Below, piece after piece: positions 50,701-60,321 of a DNA stretch of 64,000 bases. The DNA comes from Oscarella lobularis (taxonomy: Eukaryota; Porifera; Homoscleromorpha; Homosclerophorida; Oscarellidae), in contig NC_089175.1 in NCBI RefSeq assembly GCF_947507565.1, positions 558,001-622,000 on the forward strand, written 5' to 3'. The notes under the pieces are model-generated. The model was not told the origin of the DNA. It ran no database searches and was given only the letters and a program-made list of their open reading frames with translations. The position numbers and the translations under genes are program-made. Within the stretch, counting starts at the first letter, position 1. Each line of letters begins with the position of its first letter.

Positions 50701-51014
50701 TGGCTGGAATTTCTTTCTTAGTCAGTCAGGCTTATGGAATTGCCTTCATAGAATGATGGCAACAAAGTACGCGAACACGGTCTACTGTTTCACTGTCCTC
50801 TAACGAGCCACGCAGATCGAAGCAAATCGGTTACTACGTTGCCTTATTGGGCCATAGGGTGAGACGTAGAAAGAAATGCGTGTGTCGGAGGCCTCAAAAT
50901 ATACTGTCTAGACGTCTGGTTCACGAAAGAGAATTCTACGTGTGCTTTCAAGACTCTATCGGGTGGAGTGCAGCCGAAATGGCATTCAGGTTTGCATTCG
51001 GTGCAATGGTGTGA
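47705..51014 (+). CDS. INTU: Inturned, planar-cell-polarity / ciliogenesis protein (INTU)
   Basis: Multi-exon gene. A disordered Ser-rich N-terminus is followed by a PDZ domain (about 48130-48660; IRIGDYILALNGTSVTKDI). Then come the longin-type modules shared with Fuzzy: FVNDQLVHVGYRHYGRCLLLL with FLYGSVPSAFESS, KRLDHTFSLIFERLL (about 48700-49340), SCLFYKGYLVDSH with GIYCRYHCILSA (about 49640-49900), and a C-terminal block (about 50520-51014) with GLVFHYVNVDTVSG and the ending EFYVCFQDSIGWSAAEMAFRFAFG. Stop at 51012-51014. INTU forms the CPLANE complex with Fuzzy and Wdpcp at the ciliary base. The frame is open upstream to 47639 but without an ATG, so I choose 47705. A TTAA-repeat tract sits in an intron near 48348-48368. 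Confidence 0.87.
48348..48368. repeat. (TTAA)n tract in INTU intron
   Basis: Five tandem TTAA units in an INTU intron. Similar TTAA tracts occur in HERC2 intron 1 and an SRP72 intron, so this looks like a recurrent simple sequence in this genome. Confidence 0.85.
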
Positions 51015-51167
51015 CCGCGTATGTGAAAGTCCTAATTAAATAATGATATAAATCTTCTGCGAAGGTCATGTTTTTTAACAATAAATGTTTACCTTGCAAC
51101 GGTGAGCTACAAAAGTAAACAAAACAAAACGTGCGGAAAAAGCTATTAATTAAAAGTCACTAAAATT

Positions 51168-51563
51168 TTAGTCAACGTTGACTTCAGGCTGCACGGCGTC
51201 TACCAAATCGTCTCCAAATATTTGCGCTGCTGAAGACGTCATGCCTTCTTCCAGCATGGCCTTTATTAGGCGCCTGTTCGTTGCTTCTGCCCCGTGCTCA
51301 GCGCTCCAGTTCTCCAACATTGCAGTAGCATTGTCTCTTTTGCTTAAATAAGGCACCTCCATGTTGCTTATCTCAGGCTCTGAATAGGGTCTCGGTTCGA
51401 TTCGGCGTGCAATGTACTTCCAATTGGGAGCGATTAGGCTAGCTGCCTTCAGCTTTACTGCTCTATTCGCCTTGTAAAAAGACCCGTCGAGTTGTTCTGC
51501 AAATAAACGACTTCGAATGGCGGCGGATACAAAAGCCTTTTAGGCCATACCTTGGACACTCAT
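51168..51563 (-). CDS. Small death-domain-only protein
   Basis: Two exons (51563-51551 and 51496-51168) join to 113 residues: four residues, then a single death domain almost filling the protein. Visible features are the second-helix region [14 protein letters not shown], a spacer, then [23 protein letters not shown] and the closing [10 protein letters not shown]. This is the usual death-domain order W-x-x-x-AR, then L-x-x-W, HG, AT, L-x-x-A-L, G. The C-terminus is acidic. There is no enzyme, TM or second interaction domain, so it may act as an adaptor or decoy in death-receptor/Myddosome-type signalling (inference). No specific orthologue was recognised. The start codon is only 34 bp from the POLR2D start on the other strand. 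The tiny first exon is the least certain part; the first Met of exon 2 would cut into the domain. Confidence 0.72.
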
Positions 51564-51597
51564 TCTTGCTCCTGATCCCCCGGATAAGCAATCAAAG
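51564..51597. promoter_or_regulatory. 34 bp divergent gap, death-domain gene and POLR2D
   Basis: Only 34 bp separate the two start codons. No TATA box or other clear motif fits, so core promoter elements must overlap transcribed or coding sequence. Confidence 0.45.
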
Positions 51598-52207
51598 ATG
51601 GCCGCTTCGTTCAATCCGCCTGGCGGCGTGCAAGAGGAAGAAGACGCTTCCGAGTTGCGCTTCGGCAAAGGTGGCGTTAGTTTTCGCACGGCAAGCATAG
51701 CGAACGTTCGTTTAGAGTTCGAAAACGCGGCAGCGCTGATCAATTCGGAAGTGCACATTCTCCTGGAGCATCGCAGGGCGCAGAAAGAGAGCGAGGACGA
51801 CGAGGAGGAGCTCTCGGACGTCTTTATGAAGACTCTGAACTACACGCAGCGCTTTAGCCGATATAATAACTCGGAAACGATAGGAGCAGTAAGGAGGTGA
51901 GCAAAAGAAAGAAAATGATGAAGAAAGGAGGGGACTCCTGTATCCCATCTTCTTAGATTGCTCGGCAGGGAACGGGGTGACGATAAGAAATTGCACAAAT
52001 TTGAACAGGCGGCTTTGGCTAATTTGTGTCCGGAAAATGGGGACGAGGCCAAGTCATTGATTCCTAGGTTAGTCACGTGTGTCTGTTCTCTGTATAATGC
52101 ATTGCATTATTTATTTATTTATTTGCAGTCTTCAAGGTAGATTTGAAGAGGGCGAGTTGCAGGAACTTTTGGACGACCTGCAAACGCATAAAAGCTTTCA
52201 GTCTTAA
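51598..52207 (+). CDS. POLR2D: RNA polymerase II subunit RPB4
   Basis: Four exons (51598-51670, 51716-51896, 51957-52067, 52129-52207) join to 147 residues; human POLR2D has 142. Conserved stretches include [53 protein letters not shown], and the ending [24 protein letters not shown]4 pairs with RPB7 to form the stalk of RNA polymerase II. Intron 1 is 45 nt, a multiple of three, and contains no stop, so the unspliced frame reads through. I splice it out because removal restores the family sequence ([17 protein letters not shown]). Confidence 0.95.
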
Positions 52208-52328
52208 TTATCTCCACAGGCAATTCTAAGAAAAAAAATCGAGTTTAGCGTACATTTTCAGTACGGGCCTTCTTTTCTACTCGTTGTCGTGCCGACGGCA
52301 GATCCCCGTATCGACTCTGAAACAAAGA

Positions 52329-53654
52329 ATGGCGAAAAACGAGAAATCTGACATGGATCGCGTCGGGCTCTTTAGCGAAATGGGCTACACGACGATTGGC
52401 GATCCCTACAAGCCGCCCAATAGTCTAAGTAAGATTGAACGCGTGGAAAAACGCTTTCGCTCGATTCCAGCGTCAAAACTCGCTCTCGCAGAGCCTATTC
52501 GACCAAACGCAGGCGGCGATAAGGATCGAAAACCGATGGTCGTCGACGGCAGCAAGTCGCGCAATGCCACGCAAGCGGGATACTTCACTAAAACATTCGA
52601 TCGCGTGATGGAGGTAAAACGAAACGATTCCTCGAAAGAAAACAACACATAGTGAACTAGGGCGAAGCGTACTCGGATCCGATTAAACGACGACGTCAAA
52701 AAAGGATCGAGGAGGCGAAGAAAAACGTGGGCAAAGCCTTCGTTCCAACCAGCGGAACGAAACTGATGTAAAAAGACCTAAAGTCGGCGTGGCAAAAAAA
52801 CTAGATACAATAACTTCTAGGTCTGGCGTTGGGAGCCACTTTGGAACCCTTGGGGGTCCCATAAAGGCGTTCAGTCCGGTCACAGCTGACAAGAAACCCT
52901 ACAAATCTCCAGGAAAAAATTTCGTCAATAATCCCCCTAAAAAAGGCACGGGATCCGGGTAAGTGTTCTGTTTGGGGTTCGGGGCCTTTTTTTTCAAAGG
53001 CTTCTCTCAGATACATTGGTGTTACTATTGGCCCCAGTCAGAAATACGCGTCCGAACCGTATGATTTGACTAAGGAACTGAAACAGGTTTTAAAAAAAAC
53101 ACACGGTCTGATACTTTCTCACATGATAGAATCTCGTACTTAGAAAGAAGTGGAGGCTCATAAGAAAAAAATGAAAGGCGCCGCGTTCAAATTGAACGTA
53201 CATCCAGCCGACTGTTTCGACGCCAATCCATATAAGACAGATAAACGTAAGATAGGAAACGAAATCACTCGAAAACACGGGACCCTCTCGCCTAGCTGTC
53301 CCACCTTTCAAAGAAGAGAAAAAGACGAAAGAAGAGCTCAAACCATTCAAGCCAAGTTCACCAGCCAAAGCAGTACGTTAGGAGAAAGCAAAACAAAAAA
53401 AAATAGGATAAATAGTCTTTTTATTCTAGAGTGGAGGTATGAAGGCAGGAACGTTCGATCCCTACCCGGAGCACTCCAGCGATCCCTACGTGAAGAATCC
53501 CCCTAAGCGCAAATCGGACGACGGAGGCACGAGACCGAAAATCTTTCAACCGCCGGCGATTCCGAAGAGCACGCCAACGAAGTCAATTGTCAGTATGACA
53601 GTCAGAAAGAGCATGAATCGAAACAACTACAAAGCTGTGGCAACTACAATGTAA
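52329..53654 (+). CDS. CFAP96: CFAP96 / C4orf47 homologue
   Basis: Seven exons (52329-52613, 52661-52767, 52821-52958, 53011-53086, 53144-53246, 53296-53372, 53430-53654) join to 336 residues; human C4orf47 has about 309. Diagnostic blocks are MDRVGLFSEMGYTTIGDPY at the N-terminus, AGYFTKTFDRVMEGEAYSD, EEAKKNVGKAFVPTSGTK, GTLGGPIKAF, YKSPGKNFVNNPPKKGTGSG, AAFKLNVHPADCFDANPY, and the C-terminal GGMKAGTFDPYPEHSSDPY and NRNNYK. This family is ciliary and centrosomal with no enzymatic domain. Its stop lies only 26 bp from the stop of the convergent HAM1-like gene, so 3' UTRs must overlap. Confidence 0.9.
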
Positions 53655-53680
53655 GAACGCAACCTTAGGCTCGAAAAATT

Positions 53681-55159
53681 TCACGTTTTCTCTTCGCTCT
53701 CGCTCTCCGTCGCCGCTCGAGTCAATTTAGCGGCGATTTTCGGAAGATATTTCTTTATCACGTTATTAATGACGTCGCTTAGCGACAGAGCGTGCCGTTC
53801 CAGCGCTTGATTCGCGCTCTCGTGCAACGCCTTCTCGATGCTCTTCCGAAACCACGAAATAATCAAATTGTAAAGCCAACTCGCCTTCGTGCCGTGCGTT
53901 CTCAAGCGAAGCGTCTCGAATTTCACGGACAAGTCCAAGATATCGACGTCGGTCGTCACCTGGACGACGGCGGCGCACGTGCCCCCGAAAACGTCGACGT
54001 CGGCGAGCCCGTCGTCTTTCCAATGGGGAAAGGCGAGCTTGCGATAGGACCACTCGAAATCTCGCATCGACGCTTCGACGTTTCTGATTTCGATTGTCAA
54101 CGTATTCGTTTTCCATCGAAGCGTGACGGCGTCGCGCGGCGGCGTCGGAATGTCGAGACCGTGCAGGCGCATCGACTTCAATTCGTAGTCGATTTCGCCG
54201 ATTTTCGACTTTCGAATGCCGCGCACAATCGGCAATTCGACGGCGAGAAGCCGATCGCGAATCCACGGCACGACGGCCGCTTTCAATTCGTCGATGAATT
54301 CCTCGTTCTCGCAAAGCAATTGGGATATTTCGTCGGTCGAATTCGCGAATTTCTGCACCGTCTCCTTTCCCTTTTCGATGAGAACGGCACCGGCGTCGGA
54401 ACGTCTCACGTGTTTCACGAGCTCTTCGCCCAAATCTACCATCGTCTCTATGGCAACTCCCAAATCTTCTTCCTCCCCTTTGGCAATATTCGTCACGAGT
54501 CGTTTTCCGCCCGATACGATTTCCTTCAACTCGCGACTCGCTTTGACGTCATCGTAGACGCGCATTCCGCTCGCCATCGTCTCCGCGTCGCAGAATTTTT
54601 CGAGAACGACTTTCGCGTGCGATTTGAGTCGAGCGAACGTTTCGCTCTCCTCGAGTCGACGCAATATCGACATGGCGTCGACGAGACTCTCTTCGTCGTC
54701 GCCTAGCGACGACGGATTGTCGAAGAGTTTGCGTCCTTGCGTCAATAGAGCGATGTAGGACTCTTCCTGGCGAAAGTCTCCTAGTATGTCCACCGTTTCT
54801 TTGATTTCGTCGCTTTGGCGAATCGATTCGACCCAATCGTCGTCGTTTTCCGTTTGAATTCGATCGAGTGCGCGTCGACTCGTCGCTTTGCCTTTTTCCC
54901 AGCCGGCGACGAGTTTTTCGTTTTCGGCTAGCGATCGGAGAAGCTGTTCGGTGTCGCGGACGATCGCTTCGCCTCGGCGGCTTCCCGCCGAGACGACGTC
55001 GACGATTCGACGCCATCGCCGGATTAGATCGTCGCGTTTCAAGCGTGTCGCCAGTTTCTGGGCTTCGTCCGCCGCGTAGCACTCGTTTTCGTCGACCTTT
55101 TCCCATTCGGCTGTGTCGACGGAGGAGATCGACGACACAGCTCGATTTTCGTCGCTCAT
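53681..55159 (-). CDS. HAM1-like lipid-binding (TULIP-type) protein, intronless
   Basis: Intronless, 492 residues, no signal peptide or TM segment. The N-terminal two thirds are helical and charged (LKRDDLIRRWRRIVDVV; repeated acidic/basic helices). The C-terminal third is beta-rich and resembles the HAM1/BPI-like TULIP module: ELKSMRLHGLDIP, VTLRWKTNTLTIEIRNVEA, FEWSYRKLAFPHWKDDGLAD, then VDVFGG and a closing amphipathic region with KSIEKALHESANQALE. HAM1-type proteins are described mainly from fungi and oomycetes, where the fold is thought to bind lipid; role and membrane target here are unknown. The match is from memory of the fold pattern, so treat the family name as probable. It is divergent with SRP72 (127 bp) and convergent with CFAP96 (26 bp). 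Confidence 0.65.
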   Translation of the reverse strand: MSDENRAVSSISSVDTAEWEKVDENECYAADEAQKLATRLKRDDLIRRWRRIVDVVSAGSRRGEAIVRDTEQLLRSLAENEKLVAGWEKGKATSRRALDRIQTENDDDWVESIRQSDEIKETVDILGDFRQEESYIALLTQGRKLFDNPSSLGDDEESLVDAMSILRRLEESETFARLKSHAKVVLEKFCDAETMASGMRVYDDVKASRELKEIVSGGKRLVTNIAKGEEEDLGVAIETMVDLGEELVKHVRRSDAGAVLIEKGKETVQKFANSTDEISQLLCENEEFIDELKAAVVPWIRDRLLAVELPIVRGIRKSKIGEIDYELKSMRLHGLDIPTPPRDAVTLRWKTNTLTIEIRNVEASMRDFEWSYRKLAFPHWKDDGLADVDVFGGTCAAVVQVTTDVDILDLSVKFETLRLRTHGTKASWLYNLIISWFRKSIEKALHESANQALERHALSLSDVINNVIKKYLPKIAAKLTRAATESESEEKT

Positions 55160-55286
55160 TTTTCTCGCGGTGTTGTGGGCGCGGTCGATACGTCATCGGT
55201 TTTAGCGTGCTCTTGTCCCCGAAGGAGTGCTCTGGTTCAACGTCAAAACCTGCATTTCTGTCGTCACTGTCTATGTGGATATCGAA
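55160..55286. promoter_or_regulatory. Divergent promoter gap, HAM1-like and SRP72
   Basis: 127 bp between divergent start codons. A CRE-like TACGTCAT lies at 55190-55197; no TATA box. Bidirectional promoter use is inferred. Confidence 0.45.
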
Positions 55287-58200
55287 ATGACTTCCGCGGA
55301 AGGACCAACCGTAGCGCAGCTTTACTCACGGTTAGACGCGTACGGAAAAAATGGCGACTACGCCACGGGCTTCAAAATAGCGACGCAAAGTAAGTCGAAG
55401 CGCAACAGACAGAAAAAGGAGTCACCTTCAAATGCACTTACGCAGTCCTACGACAATCCCCGGACGAAGCCGCGGCATTCCATTGCAAAACCGTGTGCCT
55501 AGTGCACGAGTCAAAATTCAGAGAAGCGCTGAAATCGATATCGGAGCATCCGAAAATGAGGTCCCCCCGCACAAAATCAGATTCGATCGTCTCATTCTTG
55601 CCTTTTCCCCCCATCCAGCGAATCCTTGGACCTGATAAAGGCGTACTGTCACTATCGACTCAGTAATTTGACGGAGGCGCGATCTCTGCTGGAATCGGCG
55701 CGTTCGTCTAAGTCGCTCGCTCGCGACGAGCTTCTCTGCCAAGTGGTCAGTATGAATAATAATAATAAATTGAAACATCCGTTTCTAAATTTTTAATTAA
55801 TTAATTAATTAATTATTTTTTGTAGCTTTATCGTCTCGAAGAACATGACGCCAGTCTTTCGCTGTATCAGAACTTAGTCAAACATTCTCAGGTGATTTAG
55901 CGTGCTCTTTTTATAAAATTTTGCTGATCTTCTCCTGTTTTCTGTTTCTCTAGGATGAGTACGATAACGAAAGGGAGTCGAATTTGGCAGCCGTTTTAGC
56001 GAGTGCTTGCTATGCAAAACCGACCGGTCAATTTTCCGCTTCTCAACTTCGTTCAACTACGTACGAACTGTGCTTCAACAAAGCGTGCCTTCTACTCAAT
56101 CAGAACCAGTGTGAAAGTGCACTAGAAATGTCACAGATGGCTGAAGGTGATTGCCTTTGCAGCACCAAGCCAAAGATAATGGAATCCTCTTTAGATCTAT
56201 GCCGCAAAGCTTTGCAGGAAGATCCCGTTAGAGAGATAATTTTACTAAAGAAAAATCGCTCTATAGTTTCATTTATATAGGATGTAGCTGATGAAGAAAT
56301 TGAGGATGAACTCGGAGCGATAAAGTGCGCTAAATTGAAAATATTCATTATAATCATATATAATTTATTTTTTAGAGTTCAGAGCGCCTACGCTTACCAG
56401 CAACTGGGACAGACCAGCAAAGCAGCTAAACTCTATGGGCAAGTATTGAAAACAAAGTAGGATATAGAAAACGACAGCGTTGCTCGTTTTCTAAGCAGCT
56501 TTTTAGACCTGATGACGCGTCTCTGGTCGCTGTCGCTTCAAATAACGTTATCTGTCTAAACAAGGTTTTTTGAAAAGAATTATTGGTTGTTATGGATTTA
56601 TTGATTTTTGTTCGGCTGTAGGATAGAGACTTGTTTGATTCTACTAAGAAAGCAAAAGCGCTACTCAGCAAACAGCTGAATCAGAAGCTAAACGCTAGAC
56701 AAAGAAGCGCGGTGTTTCTCAATCGTTGCCTCCTGCTTTTATACACCAATCAGGTTAAAAAAATATGAGTTTTTTGGCTTGGAAATGATTGGCGTGTAGA
56801 GTGACCAGCTCGCAAAACTCGTTACGAGTCTCGATTCCAATTCGGAGCTCCGATGTCTCATACAAGCGGCTCAGCTACACAAAGACAAAAAAGTGACTGA
56901 AGCAGCGAATCTACTTCAAGTACCGCGCACCGGCCTCTTCTCACAGTAATGCTTTTATCCTATTTCGTAATTAGAGCTATGCGAATCAGCATGGGGATCG
57001 CGCCGTTCGCGTGCAGCTCACACTGGCACAAATACACATCGCGAAAGGTATATATATATATCTATATCTATAAGTAGACAATCCACGTGACAAAATACCT
57101 GATTCCAATCAGGACAAATCAAAGAGGCGTGCGACGTTTTGAAGGGCATTCGAGAACTTCAACATAAGCCGGGGACGGTGAGTAGAAAACCGCTTCAATG
57201 TATATATGCGCGAATGATTGCGGTGCTAGGTGTCATGCCTTGTTCAGCTCTATAGTCGACTGCGCGACACTGCGTCGGCTGGCGGCGTCTTGACGGAAGC
57301 GGTGGCGCACTGGAGAAGCCAAAAAGTAGCCGCTGCACCTTCACTCTTTTATTTATAATGCGCTATTTTTGGTATTTTTATAGGCGTCTTCGTTGCCCAA
57401 TTATTTGGTTACCTTATTGCAGCATCTCGCCGCTTTCAATATCAAGCACGGTTTGTCGGAAGAAGCTGCGGCCGCTTTGGAAGAACTGAGACGGTAAATT
57501 GGGGACTTTTTGTTTGCTCTCGAGTCTATATGGTCTACAGAGAAAAGCCGAAAGATATCCACGTTTTGGCGAAGTTGATTGCTGCTTATTCTCAATTTGA
57601 CACGAAACAGGCAGAAGCGTAATAAACTGAGTCATGTCACGACGGGAAAATTACTAGGTGTTTGTTTTCTGTTCTTAGGCTTAGCGCTGATTTGCCGCCG
57701 CTGTCGTCTCGCCAATCGATTGACGTGGACGCTTTGGAAAAGGCTCCCATTGGCGTGAGGCACTTGAGGCGACCCGTGGCCACCGAATCAAAACAGGAGT
57801 ACAGTCAAAGTTCAAATCTCGACGCGTTTCTTTTGACTCAATGTGGACCGCTTTAGGCAAAGCTTACTCAGTCAAAAGAAAAAGAAGAAAAAGAAGAAGA
57901 AAGGTAGCTTTATTCACGTTTCTCCTCTCTAGAGCAATAAGAAATGTTTTCCTATAGGAAAACTTCCTAAAAACTATGACTCAAGCGTCGATCCCGACCC
58001 CGAAAGGTGGCTGCCTCGCCGAGAGCGTTCTTATTACAGAAAAAAGGGCAGATCGGCAGCAGCCGCAGCGGCTATTGGTACGAATGCTTCTGCTGATTTT
58101 TTCTTACATGGGAGATATAACCCCTGATTTTAGGAAAAGGTTCTCAAGGGGCTATGCCAGCTACGTCTGAGTAAATAGTGACAACGTCAAAGTCTACGTT

Positions 58201-58384
58201 CTATATTTATTTTTTATTTTACAGTGTGGATTTTTCAAAGGGATCGCCTTCAGCGAAGAAGCCGTCACAGTTGACAGCTCAAGTTCCCAGTCCACAAGCA
58301 TCAGGATCGTCGTCTGTGAGAGGAGCTGGACAGGCTCGAAAGAAGCAGCCGGCAAAGAAGAAAAAGAAAGGAAAAGGATGGTAA
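55287..58384 (+). CDS. SRP72: Signal recognition particle subunit SRP72
   Basis: Multi-exon gene beginning MTSAEGPTVAQLYSRLDAYG with GDYATGFKIATQ, then TPR-like helices (FHCKTVCLVHESKFREALK, LYRLEEHDASLSLYQNLVKHSQ, ELCFNKACLLLNQNQCESALE, AYAYQQLGQTSKAAKLYGQV). Further on are GIRELQHKPGT and KPKDIHVLAKLIAAYSQFD, the family motif KLPKNYDSSVDPDPERWLP followed by RRERSYYR, and a Lys-rich end KKKKKGKGW. The KNYD/PDPERWLP block is the known SRP72 RNA-binding signature for 7SL/SRP RNA. The protein acts with SRP68 in co-translational targeting to the ER. Start at 55287 matches the family N-terminus; an upstream in-frame ATG (55227) is less likely. A (TTAA)n tract lies in an intron at 55793-55814. Confidence 0.94.
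55793..55814. repeat. (TTAA)n tract in SRP72 intron
   Basis: Simple TTAA repeat in a short intron just before the exon encoding LYRLEEHDASLSLY. No other function is visible. Confidence 0.85.
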
Positions 58385-58500
58385 TTCATTCATTCAAAAG
58401 CGCACGTGGCATTACGCAAAGAGAAAAGTCCCAATCTGATACGGGCATCCGCATCCGGGCGACGCGATCGCCCCCTTGTGAGATTTTCTCCCGTCGCGTG

Positions 58501-60321
58501 ATGGCGGACGGCTATCGCGTCTACCGCGCTCTCTACACGTTCCAAGGTCGAACGGCGAACGAACTGAGCTTCAACGAGGGCGATTATCTCTACGCGGAAT
58601 CGGCGCAACCGGATCCAGACGGCTGGCTCCGCGGTCACACCCGAAACGGCAGCGTCGGCCTCTTTCACCAGACCTACGCCAAAGAAGAGCAGCAGCAACC
58701 GCCTCCGCTTCCTCCATTACCGCCGCGCGGTCCGCCGCGAGGTCGTCGCGTGGACAGTTTCGATTCGGCAGCCCCGTATGTCCACGCTACGGGCCGCGAA
58801 CCTCCACAACTACAGCAAAGGGCGTCGTTCGACTCGGAATACGTCACCGTGCAACGCAACTCCCACTCGCGCTATAGCAACGCGCCGTCGCCGACCACGA
58901 TGCCCATCCCGTCGCCGACCACGCCCCCATCGTCGAACATCGACGCCGTGCCGTGGTATTGGAAGACGATCACGAGCGACGAAGCGCGCGAAATGCTCGA
59001 ATCGGAACCGGACGGCGCCTTTCTCGTGCGCGACAATTCGCGCACGCCGGGCAATTACACGCTCTCCGTCAAAAAGGACGGCATCACGCGACGCGTACAA
59101 ATTCACCATCGCAACGGCATGTACGGCTTCTCCGAGCCGCTTCCGTTTCGTTCCGTCGTCGAACTCGTCGACTTCTATCGGCATCGTTCGCTCGCCGAAC
59201 ACAACGCGAGTTTGGATATTAGTCTGTGTTTCGCGAAGGAACGTCCGCAGCCTCGGACGTCGCTCAACGAACTGGAGCCGATTAATCAGCAGGAGGTCGA
59301 GGAATTGATGCAGGATCTTCGTCAGTGCACGGACGAGTGCGATCGGCTCAATAAGGAGTATCATCGCAAGGTGGACAATTTGAGTCGACTCGGCGACGAT
59401 TTGACGAATATGAATCGACGCGCGGCGACGTATCGGATCGTCGTGAATACGCTCGACGAGCAGGAGTCGACGTTGCAGAACAATCGCGTTCACGTCATGT
59501 CCGATTTGATGCACGAGCTCGTGATGAATCTGCGTCTGATAAGCGAGCGCAAGCGCTCGGCGATGGAAGCGCTCGCGACGATCGAGAGTCAAATGCGCAC
59601 GCTCGAGTTCGATCGCGACGGCTTGACGACGGAGACGGAGGAGCTCAAGTTGCGCGTGATGGAGAAGACCGATTTGAAGGCGCAGATTATGATGGATCTC
59701 GGCGACTATCGCGTCACGCCCGACATCATCAAACGACGTCTCTTCGCGTTGAGAAAAGCCGACAAGGATATACAGATGGAGGATCGGATGATGAAGCAGC
59801 GACGAGCGAGCTACGTGCCGCCGCCCGAGGAGGAGGAGGAGACGACGCAATTGGAAGACGTCTATTACGACATCTACGGAACGACGCAGGAGATTTTGCG
59901 CGACGAAGAGGACGCCGATTGGCTGATCGAGATGGATCGCGAGCAGTCGAATCGATGTCTGTCGAGCTGTTCGGACGGGACGTTTCTCGTTCGACCGCGA
60001 CCGAATGCGTCGCCGAGCGATCGGCATCAGTATACGCTCGTTATATCGTTTCAGGGGCAGGTGAATCATATCAAGGTTCTGTGCGAAGACGGCTGGTTCG
60101 GTTTCACGGAGGGCAGTTGCAGTTTCAGTACGCTGCGCGACTTGGTGAGGCATTATCAGACGACGTCGTTGCATCAGCACAATAAAAAATTGACTATCAC
60201 ACTCGAAACGCCCTATAACAGGTATGCTCGCGGTGGTAGTGGTGGTGGTGGTGGTGACGTCGCGAGTCCGGGTGGTGGCAGCGTGGGGGGTAGTGGTGCC
60301 AGTGCAGGCGTGTACTATTAG
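58501..60321 (+). CDS. PI3-kinase p85-like adaptor, intronless, no BH/RhoGAP domain
   Basis: Single-exon gene, 606 residues from the ATG at 58501. Domains in order: SH3 (about residues 1-60; YRVYRALYTFQGRTANELSFNEGDYL), a Pro-rich stretch (PPPLPPLPPRGPPRGR), an N-terminal SH2 (about 151-245; WYWKTITSDEARE, FLVRDNS, YGFSEPLPF), a helical inter-SH2 coiled coil (about 255-440; LMQDLRQCTDECDRLNKEYH to VTPDIIKRRLFALRKADKDI), a C-terminal SH2 (about 471-570; FLVRPRP, GWFGFTE, LVRHYQTTSLHQHN), and a Gly/Ser tail. SH2-iSH2-SH2 defines class IA PI3K regulatory subunits; the coiled coil binds p110. Vertebrate p85 has a BH/RhoGAP domain between SH3 and the first SH2; here only a 90-residue linker is present. 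Phosphotyrosine-binding Arg residues are retained. ATG is 116 bp after the SRP72 stop. Confidence 0.92.
   Translation: MADGYRVYRALYTFQGRTANELSFNEGDYLYAESAQPDPDGWLRGHTRNGSVGLFHQTYAKEEQQQPPPLPPLPPRGPPRGRRVDSFDSAAPYVHATGREPPQLQQRASFDSEYVTVQRNSHSRYSNAPSPTTMPIPSPTTPPSSNIDAVPWYWKTITSDEAREMLESEPDGAFLVRDNSRTPGNYTLSVKKDGITRRVQIHHRNGMYGFSEPLPFRSVVELVDFYRHRSLAEHNASLDISLCFAKERPQPRTSLNELEPINQQEVEELMQDLRQCTDECDRLNKEYHRKVDNLSRLGDDLTNMNRRAATYRIVVNTLDEQESTLQNNRVHVMSDLMHELVMNLRLISERKRSAMEALATIESQMRTLEFDRDGLTTETEELKLRVMEKTDLKAQIMMDLGDYRVTPDIIKRRLFALRKADKDIQMEDRMMKQRRASYVPPPEEEEETTQLEDVYYDIYGTTQEILRDEEDADWLIEMDREQSNRCLSSCSDGTFLVRPRPNASPSDRHQYTLVISFQGQVNHIKVLCEDGWFGFTEGSCSFSTLRDLVRHYQTTSLHQHNKKLTITLETPYNRYARGGSGGGGGDVASPGGGSVGGSGASAGVYY

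Noticed and set aside
58810-60180. 456-codon open frame antisense to the p85-like gene
   Set aside because: It mirrors the codon structure of the sense gene (GC-rich third positions avoid antisense stops), gives an Arg/His/Leu-rich product with no domain, and the sense strand encodes clear SH3/SH2 domains.
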